Under the pieces are notes generated by a model, which saw only the letters and a list, made by a program, of their open reading frames with translations, searched no databases and was not told the origin of the DNA. Below are positions 33,826-43,100 of a DNA stretch of 64,000 nucleotides, piece after piece. Positions within the stretch are counted from its first letter, which is position 1, and every line of letters begins with the position of its first letter. The position numbers and the translations under genes were made by a program. Origin of the DNA: Haladaptatus pallidirubidus (GTDB lineage Archaea; Halobacteriota; Halobacteria; Halobacteriales; Haladaptataceae); contig NZ_CP085301.1 in assembly GCF_020700235.1 (NCBI RefSeq), positions 310,001 to 374,000 on the forward strand, given 5' to 3'.

Positions 33826-34737
33826 GTGATAGCTGACGCGCTTCGATACCCGATTTCCGGTGACCGTTCACGGAAAACGGTCGCCATCGGGATGCTGTTG
33901 AGCGCGCTCGGCGTGTTCGTGATTCCGATGGTGTTGGTGGGCGGCTACATCGGTCGAGTACTCGATTCGAGTTCGCGCGGCGAGTCCGGTCCGTCGTTCG
34001 AAAACTGGGACGAACTGTTTGTTAACGGCTTGCTCTTCGGTCTCGATCTCGTTTGTTATGCCGCCGTCGTCGTTTCATTTCTCGGCGCAGTCGGCCTGCT
34101 CTCGCTCGTTCTCGACGAAACCGGTTTCGGCGGAGCGGTCGTCGTCGTTCTGTCTTTCGGTTTTCTCCTCGTCTTCGTTTTGCTGGTGTGGTTTTTCGCT
34201 CCCGCCCTGCTGACGAACTTCGTGCGCGAAAGACGATTGCGTTCCGCGTTCGACCGGAAAACGATTCGGGCGGTTTCGTTCGATACGCGATATCTGCGCC
34301 GTTGGTTCGTCGGATGCTGTTTCGTCGGCACGGGGACGGTCGTCTACTCCCTTCTCGGCGGAACCATCGTGACGGGTGTTCTCCTCGGCGAGTACGGCAA
34401 TTCGGCAGTTGTGAGCGGCGTTCAAAGCATCGGTCACTTCGTCGGTGCTGGCGTCAACTTCTACTGTCAGGTGGCCGCCGCCTACTGCTTCGGCCGCGGC
34501 TACGCGATGGCGACCGGCCGATTGACGGCGGACGAACGGCACCGACCCATCCGAATCGAATCGGAGAAGCGACGGAACGGAGAGCGACGGAAAGCGAACC
34601 GACGAATGGACGAGGGAGAAAAAGACGAAGGAAAAATCGTCGCGGGCGGCATCGACGAGCGGCCCGAATGGGGTGCCGAAGCCGCGGCGTGGCGAGAACA
34701 GCGTAGACGCTCCCGACGTTCGAAAAACGACGAATAG
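33826..34737 (+). CDS. DUF4013 membrane protein, paralogue 2 with charged tail
   Basis: A 303-residue paralogue with a GTG start: ALRYPISGDRSRKTVAIGML, VFVIPMVLVGGYIGRVL, SFENWDELFVNGLLFG. Six hydrophobic segments follow, then a long charged tail from about residue 235 (ERHRPIRIESEKRRNGERR, GEKDEGKIV) ending in basic residues. The tail is absent from paralogue 1. The cysteine-rich helices (YCAAVV, VGCCF, YCQVAAAYC) are unusual for haloarchaea. It is tandem with paralogue 1 and convergent with paralogue 3. Confidence 0.83.
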   Translation: MIADALRYPISGDRSRKTVAIGMLLSALGVFVIPMVLVGGYIGRVLDSSSRGESGPSFENWDELFVNGLLFGLDLVCYAAVVVSFLGAVGLLSLVLDETGFGGAVVVVLSFGFLLVFVLLVWFFAPALLTNFVRERRLRSAFDRKTIRAVSFDTRYLRRWFVGCCFVGTGTVVYSLLGGTIVTGVLLGEYGNSAVVSGVQSIGHFVGAGVNFYCQVAAAYCFGRGYAMATGRLTADERHRPIRIESEKRRNGERRKANRRMDEGEKDEGKIVAGGIDERPEWGAEAAAWREQRRRSRRSKNDE

Positions 34738-34741
34738 GGAA

Positions 34742-35445
34742 TCAGATGTCTCGGTCTACGAACGTCGCGTTGGTTTCCGGCGGGTGACTCGGCCGATTTT
34801 GCGTGGTTTCGCCGAACGCCAGACCGAACATGTAGCATCCCGCGAGGTAAACCCAGAACACGACGAACGGGAAGAACAAGTAGCCGAGGCCGAACGTGAC
34901 GATGGAGACGATGGTAAGCAGGATGCTGACCGCCATGAAGATGAAGAGCGAAAACAGCGCACTGACGAAGTATTTCTTGCTCGTTACGACGGGTTTGAGC
35001 GTCCCGAAGTCGAACGCCGAGCCCATCTTCCCCGTTCGCCCGAGGTTCGTGTAGGCCGCGGGGATAATGTACATGAGCGGCAGTGAGAGCAGCAATCCGG
35101 TCAGCACGCCAACGGTTCCGACGATACCCAAACCACTCGTGTCGGTGCTACTCGCGCCGCTGAGTGCGACGATGAGCGACACGAACATGATGAGCGTCGG
35201 AACGATGGTGTAGGCGATGTTGACGACGAACGATTTCAGGCCCAGCACGAGCAGATTCCCCCAGTCCTCGAACGCCGGAAGATCTTCTTCGCCGCGCGAA
35301 ACGGCGGTCAGCGTCTCGATGACGTAGCCCAGCGCGATAAGTCCGGGGATGATGAAAAAGAGAGAAGCAGTAAGACGCCCCCGATGAGCAGTCGTACGAA
35401 GCCGTTTTCCCCTCTCGTCGGATATGATAATGCGTCTTCTAACAT
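34742..35445 (-). pseudogene. DUF4013 membrane protein, paralogue 3, frameshifted
   Basis: From ATG 35445 the frame reads MLEDALSYPTRGENGFVRLLIGG, a typical DUF4013 start. The frame is lost at an A5 run (35355-35359 on +). With one added base, the reading passes through SFFIIPGLIALGYVIETL and FEDWGNLLVLGLKS into the intact downstream frame that ends at 34742 with TNATFVDRDI. The corrected protein would be about 234 residues, the size of paralogue 1. It is either a homopolymer error or a recent pseudogene. It is the divergent-strand member of the three-gene group. Confidence 0.75.
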
Positions 35446-35558
35446 ACTGGATGTGATATCATTTTCAGCGCATTTAAGGCCGTCCGATATCTTTCGGAAC
35501 GCGCGACCGAACGCTCCGAATAGCAGGGCACTTATCGCCGGAAACCACAGTTCCAGCC

Positions 35559-36644
35559 ATGCAGATACACGACCGAACGTCCCTCGACGGGAATCGCGAG
35601 CGAATCATGCTCGTCCCCGAGAGTTTGGACGACCTCTGGCATCTCACCTATCTCCTCGAACCGGGTGACAGCGTCGCGGGCGACACGACCCGGCGAATCC
35701 AGCGCGCGGACGACCAGATGCGCGATACGGGCGGTGAGCGAGAGCACATGCACATCACGCTCGACGTGGAGGACGTGGAGTTCCACCGCTTCGCCAACCG
35801 CGTCCGCGTCGGCGGCGTCATCACCGACTGCTCACGGGAAGACCAGCTAGGCTTACATCACACGCTCAACATCGAAGAGCGCGATAAGATTTCCATCGAG
35901 AAGGAGTGGAAACGCGACCAGTTGGACAGACTCGACGACGCCGTCGAAGCGACCGAAAATCCGGACGTCGCCATCGCAACCGTCGAGGAAGGTCAAGCTC
36001 ACATTCACACCGTCGCGCAGTACGGTGCCGACGAATACACCTCGTTCACCGGAACGACCGGCAAGGGCGAGTACGCGGGCGGTCGAGCTGAACTGTTCGA
36101 CCAGTTGGGGTCGGCGCTGACCCACCTCGACGTGGATGCCATCATCCTCGCCGGGCCGGGGTTCACGAAGCAGGACGCCTACGACCACATCGCCGAGAAC
36201 TATCCCGATTTGACCGACCTCATCACGCAGGTCGACGTGAGTGCGGTCGGCGACAGGGGCGTCCACGAAGTTCTGAAACGCGGCGCCGTCGCGGACGTAC
36301 AGGAGGAAACGCGAATCGGCGAAGAGGCGGAACTCATCGACGAACTCACGAAGCGAATCGCGGAAGGGGCGAAAGCCTCCTACGGCATCGAACAGGTGGC
36401 CAAAGCCGCCGACTTCGGTGCGGTCGAACACCTGCTCGTGCTGGACGAACGCCTGCGCAAGGAACGGGGTGCGCTCGGCGAGGACGAAGCGGGCGGCGAG
36501 TGGGCCATCGACGTAAACGAGGTCATCACGGACGTGGAACGAAAAGGCGGCGACGTGACGGTCTTTTCCCACGAGTTCGCGCCGGGGGAGCAGTTGTCGA
36601 ACCTCGGCGGAATCGCGGCGCTGCTCCGCTATCGATTGGAGTAA
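35559..36644 (+). CDS. pelA: mRNA surveillance protein pelota (Dom34)
   Basis: Pelota binds the empty A site of stalled ribosomes and, with aEF1A or ABCE1, dissociates them. The 361-residue protein has an Sm-like N-terminal domain ([20 protein letters not shown]), the central domain with no GGQ motif ([32 protein letters not shown]), and the C-terminal domain ([27 protein letters not shown], a conserved ending). A TATA-like CACTTATCG lies about 27 bases upstream of the ATG, so it is probably leaderless and expressed alone. Confidence 0.96.
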   Translation: MQIHDRTSLDGNRERIMLVPESLDDLWHLTYLLEPGDSVAGDTTRRIQRADDQMRDTGGEREHMHITLDVEDVEFHRFANRVRVGGVITDCSREDQLGLHHTLNIEERDKISIEKEWKRDQLDRLDDAVEATENPDVAIATVEEGQAHIHTVAQYGADEYTSFTGTTGKGEYAGGRAELFDQLGSALTHLDVDAIILAGPGFTKQDAYDHIAENYPDLTDLITQVDVSAVGDRGVHEVLKRGAVADVQEETRIGEEAELIDELTKRIAEGAKASYGIEQVAKAADFGAVEHLLVLDERLRKERGALGEDEAGGEWAIDVNEVITDVERKGGDVTVFSHEFAPGEQLSNLGGIAALLRYRLE

Positions 36645-36868
36645 TCCCGCCGGTACACGTACAGTACGAGTCCCGCGAGACCGAGAAAGCCGACGGCGAT
36701 TCCTCGCACAATCGGACGATTTTGTTCGCGGCGAGCCGAATCCCAGTAAACGTAGTAGCCGACAGTCGGCCAGAAAACCAGCAGATAGAGGGCGATTCGG
36801 ACGGCCGCGCCGTTTCCGGCGGTCAGGGTTTGGGCGTCCATTCGTGACAGTACACCCGACAGCGTCAT
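36629..36868 (-). CDS. Small two-helix membrane protein
   Basis: A 79-residue protein from ATG 36868 ([15 protein letters not shown]). Hydrophobic helices at about 19-37 and 51-71 are joined by a basic [16 protein letters not shown] loop, and the end is [10 protein letters not shown]. The ATG is placed 27 bases after a TATA-like GGTTAAACG on the minus strand. Its stop overlaps the end of pelota by 16 bases. The function is unknown. Confidence 0.6.
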   Translation of the reverse strand: MTLSGVLSRMDAQTLTAGNGAAVRIALYLLVFWPTVGYYVYWDSARREQNRPIVRGIAVGFLGLAGLVLYVYRRDYSNR

Positions 36869-36924
36869 ACCGTTTCTCCATCGGCAGGAACGTTTAACCG
36901 AAATCCGAACCAAATTTCGGCTCG

Positions 36925-37542
36925 ATGTGGCTGTATCTGGTGGGGAGGTTGGCCATCGTGGCGGTGTACTATCTCGTCAGGATCGTTCCGATCGTTGGTC
37001 TCAAGCTCTCCGACCGGTACGAACACGAACTGTTCGGCCCGCTGGTCGACGACCTCTCGGTCGCCGACGTTCGCGCGGTGCGAAATGGAAAAGCCGTGCG
37101 CTCCGAAGAATCCGGCCATTCCGGCGACTCCGACGAATCCGGAGACTCCGTCGGTGTCGAACTCCGGTTCGACAACGACAGCACGCTCGACGCGCGCATC
37201 ATCGGCGGAACGATTCGATTTGGTCACACCGAGGACGGCGAAACCGCCTGTAACCTCGTCTGGACGGACGATTTCGACTCACCTCCAAAAAATATCGAAG
37301 CGTCCAAAATCGAGTCGGAGGGTTCCGGAACCCTCCGACTCGAACACCGTTTCGACGGCGACGACCTCTATTTGGACGGCGAACTTCGTTTGCGACGAAT
37401 CGCCACGGTTCGCGGACGGGAACTGCCGTTAGGAGTCACCAGTTTTACCCTGCCAGAGGAGTCGATTCGCGTCGAGGAAGGGAGCGCGGAGAAGTCGGAC
37501 ACAGACGAAGCAGAGCCACCGCGACAAAGCGCCGTCGAGTAG
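36925..37542 (+). CDS. Membrane-anchored protein of unknown function
   Basis: A 205-residue protein with one N-terminal helix (about 2-26) and a soluble beta-rich region: VGVELRFDNDSTLDARIIGGTIRF, then GTLRLEHRFDGDDLYLDGELRL, which could be a LEA-2 or IgG-like sandwich. The linker GHSGDSDESGDS is repetitive. The C-terminal tail is acidic. A perfect 32-base palindrome (37311-37342) lies within it. It is divergent from the small membrane gene before it. Confidence 0.65.
   Translation: MWLYLVGRLAIVAVYYLVRIVPIVGLKLSDRYEHELFGPLVDDLSVADVRAVRNGKAVRSEESGHSGDSDESGDSVGVELRFDNDSTLDARIIGGTIRFGHTEDGETACNLVWTDDFDSPPKNIEASKIESEGSGTLRLEHRFDGDDLYLDGELRLRRIATVRGRELPLGVTSFTLPEESIRVEEGSAEKSDTDEAEPPRQSAVE
37311..37342. 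repeat. Perfect 32-bp palindrome inside a coding region
   Basis: The arm CGAGTCGGAGGGTTCC (37311-37326) is followed directly by its exact reverse complement (37327-37342), with no loop. It encodes IESEGSGTLRLE. Because it has no spacer it is the longest uninterrupted palindrome noticed in the window. Confidence 0.92.
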
Positions 37543-37587
37543 CGCCGTCGAGCGATAGACGGTGGGCGATGGAGAGAGAAACCGCGA

Positions 37588-38319
37588 TTAGATTTCGACC
37601 GAAAACAGGTCTTCCGCGAATCGCACGTCGCCGTCGTAGTTCTCCGTAACCGAGGACACCATGGCCTCGTGCTTGCCGTCCGTGTGCGGGTACAGGTGCG
37701 TGAGATAAACCCGACCGATGTCCGCGCCGGAGAGCGCCTCGCCGAGTTGCGTCGGCGTCGGATGGTTCGCCACGTCGACTTCGTCGGGGAACGAGCAGTC
37801 GTGAACGAGGACGGAGCAGCCATCCGCGAAGGTTGCGAGTCCCGAAAACGCCTCGCTGTCACCGCTAAAAGCGAAATCGTCACCGAACCGGTAGGCGAGG
37901 CAGGGCATCGAATGGCGCGTTTCGAAGCCTTCCACGTCGAATCCCGCGACCGAAAACTCCTGTGCGCCGACTTCGCGAATTTGGAGTTCGACCCGTCCGT
38001 CGAGATAGTCGTGAACCGAGAGAAGTCCGTCGAGCAGGGCTTTCGTCCCTTTCGGTCCGACGACTTCGAGGTGTTCTTCTCCCGCAAGCCAGCGGGCTTT
38101 GAGGAGGGGAAGCAGATCGGAGATGTGATCTAAATGATGGTGGGTCAGCAGAACGGTGGAAATGTTTTCGTAGCCGATTCCCGACTGCTGGAGGCGGTGG
38201 AGAACGCCACTGCCACAGTCCACGAGGAGGCGATTTCCGTCCTCTTCGACGACGAGGCCGGTTTGGAACCGCTCGCCGGTCGGCATCGCGCTTCCCGTGC
38301 CGAGGAATGTGACTCGCAT
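37588..38319 (-). CDS. MBL-fold metallo-hydrolase, RNase Z-like
   Basis: A 243-residue metallo-beta-lactamase-fold enzyme. It has VTFLGTGSAMPT, LLVDCGSG, the metal motif THHHLDHI (HxHxDH), later histidines in HDCSFPDEVDVANHPT and YLTHLYPHTDGKHE, and FAFSGDSEAFS. The N-terminal GTGSAxPT resembles RNase Z and related ribonucleases, but the PxKxKxR-like exosite arm is absent. Activity on tRNA precursors or other substrates is unproven. It is transcribed alone, divergent from the helicase gene. Confidence 0.87.
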   Translation of the reverse strand: MRVTFLGTGSAMPTGERFQTGLVVEEDGNRLLVDCGSGVLHRLQQSGIGYENISTVLLTHHHLDHISDLLPLLKARWLAGEEHLEVVGPKGTKALLDGLLSVHDYLDGRVELQIREVGAQEFSVAGFDVEGFETRHSMPCLAYRFGDDFAFSGDSEAFSGLATFADGCSVLVHDCSFPDEVDVANHPTPTQLGEALSGADIGRVYLTHLYPHTDGKHEAMVSSVTENYDGDVRFAEDLFSVEI

Positions 38320-38532
38320 GTGTGGAGTCCCGTTCGGAAGGGTGAAAAAGGTTCAGCCGTGCCGGAGGGTAACGCTGGACGTAGATTCGGAATTACGTTC
38401 GCCGACGAAGGTTTATGAACGATGACGGAACCACTCCTGATTGACAGGTAGCCGTCACGTTTCGAACGCGCCGGTTTCACTTTCACTCCGCTGGCATAAC
38501 CCTCTTTGTCGCCCGCTCCCAATCCGAAACAA

Positions 38533-41355
38533 ATGGACGGGAGAACGCTGTTGGCCCGCGAGGGGGTGAAATTCGACCCGGAATCGGTCGAACTCGCGGA
38601 CGAGGAGGTGTTGGCCCTTCTCGAACCGGCGGTCAAGGAGTGGTGGGTCGAGACGTTCGGCGAGTTCGTTCCCGAGAACGGCGGGTTTTTCACGCCGCCA
38701 CAGCGGGAGGCGATTCCGCTCATTCACGGGCGGGAAAACGCCCTCATCGCTTCCCCGACGGGGAGCGGGAAAACGCTCGCTTCCTTCACCGCGATTTTGA
38801 ACGAACTGTTCCGCCGGGAACGCGAATCCGGACTCGAAAACTCGGTGTACTGCCTCTACGTCTCGCCGCTGAAATCGCTGGCGAACGACATTCACAGAAA
38901 TCTCGACATTCCGCTATCGGGTATCCGTGAGAAGATGGCGAGCGGAAACTCGGTGGAAGAAAGCGAAGAATCGTCGGCGACTGCCGACGATTCTCCCGAG
39001 TCGAACGACAGCGACGCTCCCGATTCCATCCCGGCCGGGAGCGAGGTTCGCCACGCGATTCGACACGGAGATACAGATTCGTCTGCGCGACAGAAGATGC
39101 TAAAAGAGACGCCGCACATCCTCAACACGACGCCGGAAACCCTCGCCATCCTGCTCAACTCGCCGAAATTCAAGGAGAAACTCAGAACAGTCGAGTACAT
39201 CGTTGTGGACGAAATCCACAGCCTCGCGGACGGAAAGCGAGGGACACACCTGTCGATCAGTCTGGAACGGCTCGAAAACCTCGCACACGACTCGCCGACG
39301 AGAATCGGCTGTTCCGCGACCGTCGAACCCCTGTCGGACATCGCGGAGTTTCTGGTCGGGAGAAAATCCCCCGGCGGGGGAAGCCGGGAGTACGAACTCG
39401 TAGACACGCGGTTCGTTCGCGAGTTCGACCTCGAACTCCACTGTCCGACCGACGACCTCATTCACGCGTCCCGCGAGACGGTGCAAGACCGGTTTTACCA
39501 CCAACTACACGACCTCGTCCAAGACCACACGAACACGCTGGTGTTTACCAACACGCGCTCCGGGGCGGAGCGCGTGTTACAGAACCTCCGCGACAAGTTC
39601 GAGGGCTACGACGAGGACAGTTCGGGGTGTCACCACGGCAGTCTCTCGAAGGAGGCGCGCCAGCGAATTGAGGAGCGACTGAAAGAAGGCGAGTTGGACG
39701 TGGTGACGACCTCCACGAGCCTCGAACTCGGCATCGATATGCCCCACGTCGATTTGGTGGTGCAGGTCGGGTCGCCGAAAAGCGTCGCGTCCCTCCTCCA
39801 GCGTGTCGGACGCGCGGGTCACCAACTCGGACAGACGGTCACGGGCCGGGTCATCGCCCTCGACAGGGACGAACTGGTGGAATGTGCGGTCATGCTGAAA
39901 AAGGCGGAAGAGGGGTTCGTAGACCGCGTTTTCGTCCCCGAGCAGGCCCAGGACGTGGCGGCACAGCACGTCTACGGGATGGCCATAAACGAGGTTCGAC
40001 CGGAGGTGGACATCAAGGCGACCCTTCGACGCGCTTACCCCTACCGGAACTACGGCGACGAGGAGTGGGAATCCCTTCTGCGTTATCTGACCGCGGACTA
40101 CGACGGGTTGGAGGACAAAAACGTCTACGCGAAGGTGTGGCGCGACGACAACGACCCGCCGGACGGCGAGTACCACTACCCGGAGTTTCCGGTCGGCGAA
40201 ACGCTGATGGGAAAACGCGGCCGCCTCGCTCGCGTCATCTACATGACCAACATCGGAACGATTCCCGATTCGTTTTCCTGCGACGTGGTCACCCGGGCCG
40301 ACAACGAATGGGTCGGCGACTTGGACGAAAACTACCTCGACACGCTCGAAAAGGGCGACGTGTTCGTCCTCGGCGGCCAGCACTTCGAATATCGCTACCG
40401 GCGCGGATCGAAGGTGTACGCAGATCGCACGAATGCCCGTCCGACGGTTCCCTCGTGGTTCTCTGAACGACTGCCGCTTTCCTACGACCTCGGGCGGGAA
40501 ATCGCGGCGTTTCAGGGCGAACTCCTTTCGCGGCTTTCCGACCGCGGCAAACCGGCGGTTCGGGTGTGGCTTCGGAGGCTCCCACTGGACGAAAACAGCG
40601 TCCGCGCAATCGCTCGGATGTTCGACGAGCAGGTTCGGTACGCTGGCCCCGAAAGCATCAGCACCGCAGACCGCCTCGCGGTCGAAATCGAGATGGACAG
40701 AGACGAGTACAAACGCCACTACTACGTCCACTCGAACTACGGGAGACGGTTCAACGACGGTCTCTCCCGCGTCGTCGCCTACCGTTGTGCACAATCAGCC
40801 AACACGAACGTCACAGTGGCGGTTGCAGACAACGGGTTTACCGTCTCCATGCCGCTGAACCGAAAAGTGGACGTTCCGGCAATCCTCCGCGATATTTCAC
40901 CGGACGAACTGCGCGACGATTTGCAGTCTGCGCTCTCCGGCACCGACCTGCTCCAGCGCTATTTCCGTATCAACGCGACGCGGTCGCTGATGATTCTCAA
41001 ACGCTACAAGGGGTACGAAAAATCCGCCAGCGAGCAACAGGTGTCGAGCGAGATGCTGCTCGGATTCGCCGACGAGTTGGACGAGTTCGCCGTCATGGAG
41101 GAAACCTATCGGGAAATCATCGAGGATAAACTCGCGCTTTCGGCCGTCGAAGAAATCCTCGGGATGATACAGTCCGGCGATATCGAAGTCGTCCAACACC
41201 GGGTGGACTCCCCGACGCCGCGAGCGTTCGGCCTCGCAACCCTGATGGCGAGCGACGTGGTTCTCGCGGATGACGAAAGCGCGGTCTTACAGGAGTTTCA
41301 CGAGCGCGTGCTCGCGGAAATCGAAGACGAGGAAGCGATTGCCGAAACGAAGTGA
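38533..41355 (+). CDS. Large DEAD/DEAH-box helicase, Lhr type
   Basis: A 940-residue superfamily 2 helicase. Motifs in order: PPQREAIP (Q-like), ASPTGSGKT (I), YVSPLKSLANDI (Ia), TTPETLA, DEIHSLADGKRG (II), GCSATV (III), and in the second RecA domain FTNTRSGAER (IV), TTSTSLELGIDMPHVDLVVQ (V) and QRVGRAGH (VI). A long winged-helix/WYL-like C-terminal region (650-940) follows, as in Lhr-Core, which unwinds DNA/RNA forks in repair. The acidic linker (about 137-165) holds a perfect inverted repeat. The ATG at 38533 begins MDGRTLLAREGVKF. Confidence 0.93.
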   Translation: MDGRTLLAREGVKFDPESVELADEEVLALLEPAVKEWWVETFGEFVPENGGFFTPPQREAIPLIHGRENALIASPTGSGKTLASFTAILNELFRRERESGLENSVYCLYVSPLKSLANDIHRNLDIPLSGIREKMASGNSVEESEESSATADDSPESNDSDAPDSIPAGSEVRHAIRHGDTDSSARQKMLKETPHILNTTPETLAILLNSPKFKEKLRTVEYIVVDEIHSLADGKRGTHLSISLERLENLAHDSPTRIGCSATVEPLSDIAEFLVGRKSPGGGSREYELVDTRFVREFDLELHCPTDDLIHASRETVQDRFYHQLHDLVQDHTNTLVFTNTRSGAERVLQNLRDKFEGYDEDSSGCHHGSLSKEARQRIEERLKEGELDVVTTSTSLELGIDMPHVDLVVQVGSPKSVASLLQRVGRAGHQLGQTVTGRVIALDRDELVECAVMLKKAEEGFVDRVFVPEQAQDVAAQHVYGMAINEVRPEVDIKATLRRAYPYRNYGDEEWESLLRYLTADYDGLEDKNVYAKVWRDDNDPPDGEYHYPEFPVGETLMGKRGRLARVIYMTNIGTIPDSFSCDVVTRADNEWVGDLDENYLDTLEKGDVFVLGGQHFEYRYRRGSKVYADRTNARPTVPSWFSERLPLSYDLGREIAAFQGELLSRLSDRGKPAVRVWLRRLPLDENSVRAIARMFDEQVRYAGPESISTADRLAVEIEMDRDEYKRHYYVHSNYGRRFNDGLSRVVAYRCAQSANTNVTVAVADNGFTVSMPLNRKVDVPAILRDISPDELRDDLQSALSGTDLLQRYFRINATRSLMILKRYKGYEKSASEQQVSSEMLLGFADELDEFAVMEETYREIIEDKLALSAVEEILGMIQSGDIEVVQHRVDSPTPRAFGLATLMASDVVLADDESAVLQEFHERVLAEIEDEEAIAETK
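38967..38994. repeat. Perfect 12-bp inverted repeat in the Lhr helicase linker
   Basis: The arms AGAATCGTCGGC (38967-38978) and its complement (38983-38994) enclose GACT. It codes for an acidic Ser/Asp linker (EESSATADDS) not expected in the helicase core. Confidence 0.85.
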
Positions 41356-41462
41356 CGAAAGAATCGGCTTAGTCGGAGATAACGCCAAATATATCGGTTA
41401 TAAATTATATTCCAAACGGCCGAAAGAATAATCTGGACGCATTCAATTGGATGTGGTTACCT

Positions 41463-43067
41463 ATGACAGGGCAGTCGAATCCCCGCCGCCGACTCCTTCT
41501 CTTCGTCATCGCACTGCTTGGAACCGCACTCATCGCCGGCGCTCCGGGTCCGGCAGGCCTCTCGACTCGGGGGCAGTTCGCGCTCGCGACGATGTTCTTC
41601 GCGGGACTGCTGTGGGTCACGGGAGCGTTCCCGTTGGCCGTGACGGCGCTTTCGATACCCATCCTCCTCACCGTCTTCGGCGTCTACGCCGATTTGGACG
41701 AGGCGCTTGTCGGCTTCGCAGATCACCTCATTTTCCTGTTTATCGCCGGATTCATGCTGGCGAACGCGCTCCAAAAGTACGACATCGACCGCCGTATCGC
41801 GCTGTGGATGATGTCGGTGATGGGGTCGTCACCGCGCAGGCTCATCCTCGCCGTCATGCTGGCGACGGCGTTCCTCTCGATGTGGGTGTCGAACACGGCG
41901 ACGGCCGCGATGATGACGCCCATCGCGCTCGGCGTCCTCTCGCAAGTCCTCGGGCGTGAGAACGTCGAAGTAGCGAGCGAGAGTCCCACCGGAACCGATA
42001 CCACCGCCACCGACGGGGGAATCGCGGCAGCGAACGAGTTCTCGAACATTCAGGTGTCGATGCTCCTCGGAACCGCGTACGCCGCCAGCGTCGGCGGCGT
42101 TGGCACGCTCATCGGAACGCCGCCAAACGCGGTTCTCGCGTCCCAATTGAACGAAATCCTCGGCTACGAAATCGGATTCGCACAGTGGTTGATTATCGGC
42201 GTTCCGATAGTGGTCATCACGCTTCCCGTCATCTGGTACGTACTCACGTACGTCCTCTATCCACCGCAGGTGGAGGACGTGAGCGGCGCGCGGAATCAGG
42301 CGCGCCGGTATCTCGCCGAAGAAGGAGAATTGAGTCCCCGCGGGAAGCGCGTCGCGGTTATCTTTACCGCGACGGCATTCCTCTGGGTCGTCGGCGGATT
42401 GGGCGATTTCCTCGGACCGTACCTGCCATCGACGTGGGCAGTTACGCTCTTCGGCGGAGAAGGAACGAGCGTCTTCGGGGTCGACGGCCATCAGGGTATC
42501 CTCTACTACGTCGTCGTCGGTCTGCTGGCCATCCCGTCACTCGTGTTGGCGGATACGATGGAGTGGGACGACCTCGTCGATATCGATTGGGGTACCATCC
42601 TCCTGTTCGGTGGCGGTATCGCGCTGGCGGACGCGTTGGCGACCACCGGGGCGACGGAGTGGATCGCCGACTCGGTCTTTACGTCACTCACGGGTTCCCC
42701 CATCGTACTCGTGGTCGCTGCGGTAGTTCTCCTCGTCATCTTCCTCACCGAAATGACCTCGAACACCGCAACCGCGACCATCATCATTCCGATTCTCATC
42801 AGTATCGGGAGCGTCTTCGCGGCCACGCTCGGTCTCACCGACGCGGCCGCGGCCGTCTTCCTCTCCGTCTCGGGTGCCATCGCGGCGAGTTTCGCGTTCG
42901 CGCTACCGGTGGCCACGCCGCCGAACGCCATCGTCTTCGGGAGTGGCTATCTGAAACAGAGCCAGATGATGCGCGCTGGCGTGATTCTGAACCTGCTAAT
43001 GACGGCTATCCTCACCGGACTCATCTGGTTGCTCTTCCGGTTCGTCTGGCCGCACGTGCTCTGGTAA
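41463..43067 (+). CDS. SLC13/DASS-family anion permease
   Basis: A polytopic 534-residue transporter with the two SNT signatures of the DASS family: MWVSNTATAAMMTP (first half) and FLTEMTSNTATATIIIP (second half), plus the TPPNAV/TPPNAI motifs that follow each. The cytoplasmic loop between them is long (about 265-300). It probably carries dicarboxylates, sulfate or related anions with Na+ or H+. A TATA-like TATAAATTATA lies at 41401-41411; an alternative ATG is at 41451. It stands alone. Confidence 0.9.
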   Translation: MTGQSNPRRRLLLFVIALLGTALIAGAPGPAGLSTRGQFALATMFFAGLLWVTGAFPLAVTALSIPILLTVFGVYADLDEALVGFADHLIFLFIAGFMLANALQKYDIDRRIALWMMSVMGSSPRRLILAVMLATAFLSMWVSNTATAAMMTPIALGVLSQVLGRENVEVASESPTGTDTTATDGGIAAANEFSNIQVSMLLGTAYAASVGGVGTLIGTPPNAVLASQLNEILGYEIGFAQWLIIGVPIVVITLPVIWYVLTYVLYPPQVEDVSGARNQARRYLAEEGELSPRGKRVAVIFTATAFLWVVGGLGDFLGPYLPSTWAVTLFGGEGTSVFGVDGHQGILYYVVVGLLAIPSLVLADTMEWDDLVDIDWGTILLFGGGIALADALATTGATEWIADSVFTSLTGSPIVLVVAAVVLLVIFLTEMTSNTATATIIIPILISIGSVFAATLGLTDAAAAVFLSVSGAIAASFAFALPVATPPNAIVFGSGYLKQSQMMRAGVILNLLMTAILTGLIWLLFRFVWPHVLW

Positions 43068-43100
43068 CGGAATCGGGATCGCCGTTCAATCGTTCTCGGG

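Noticed and set aside
38506..38532. Longer start of the Lhr helicase
   Set aside because: The upstream residues are short and not family-like, and the first codon would not be ATG; ATG 38533 is preferred.
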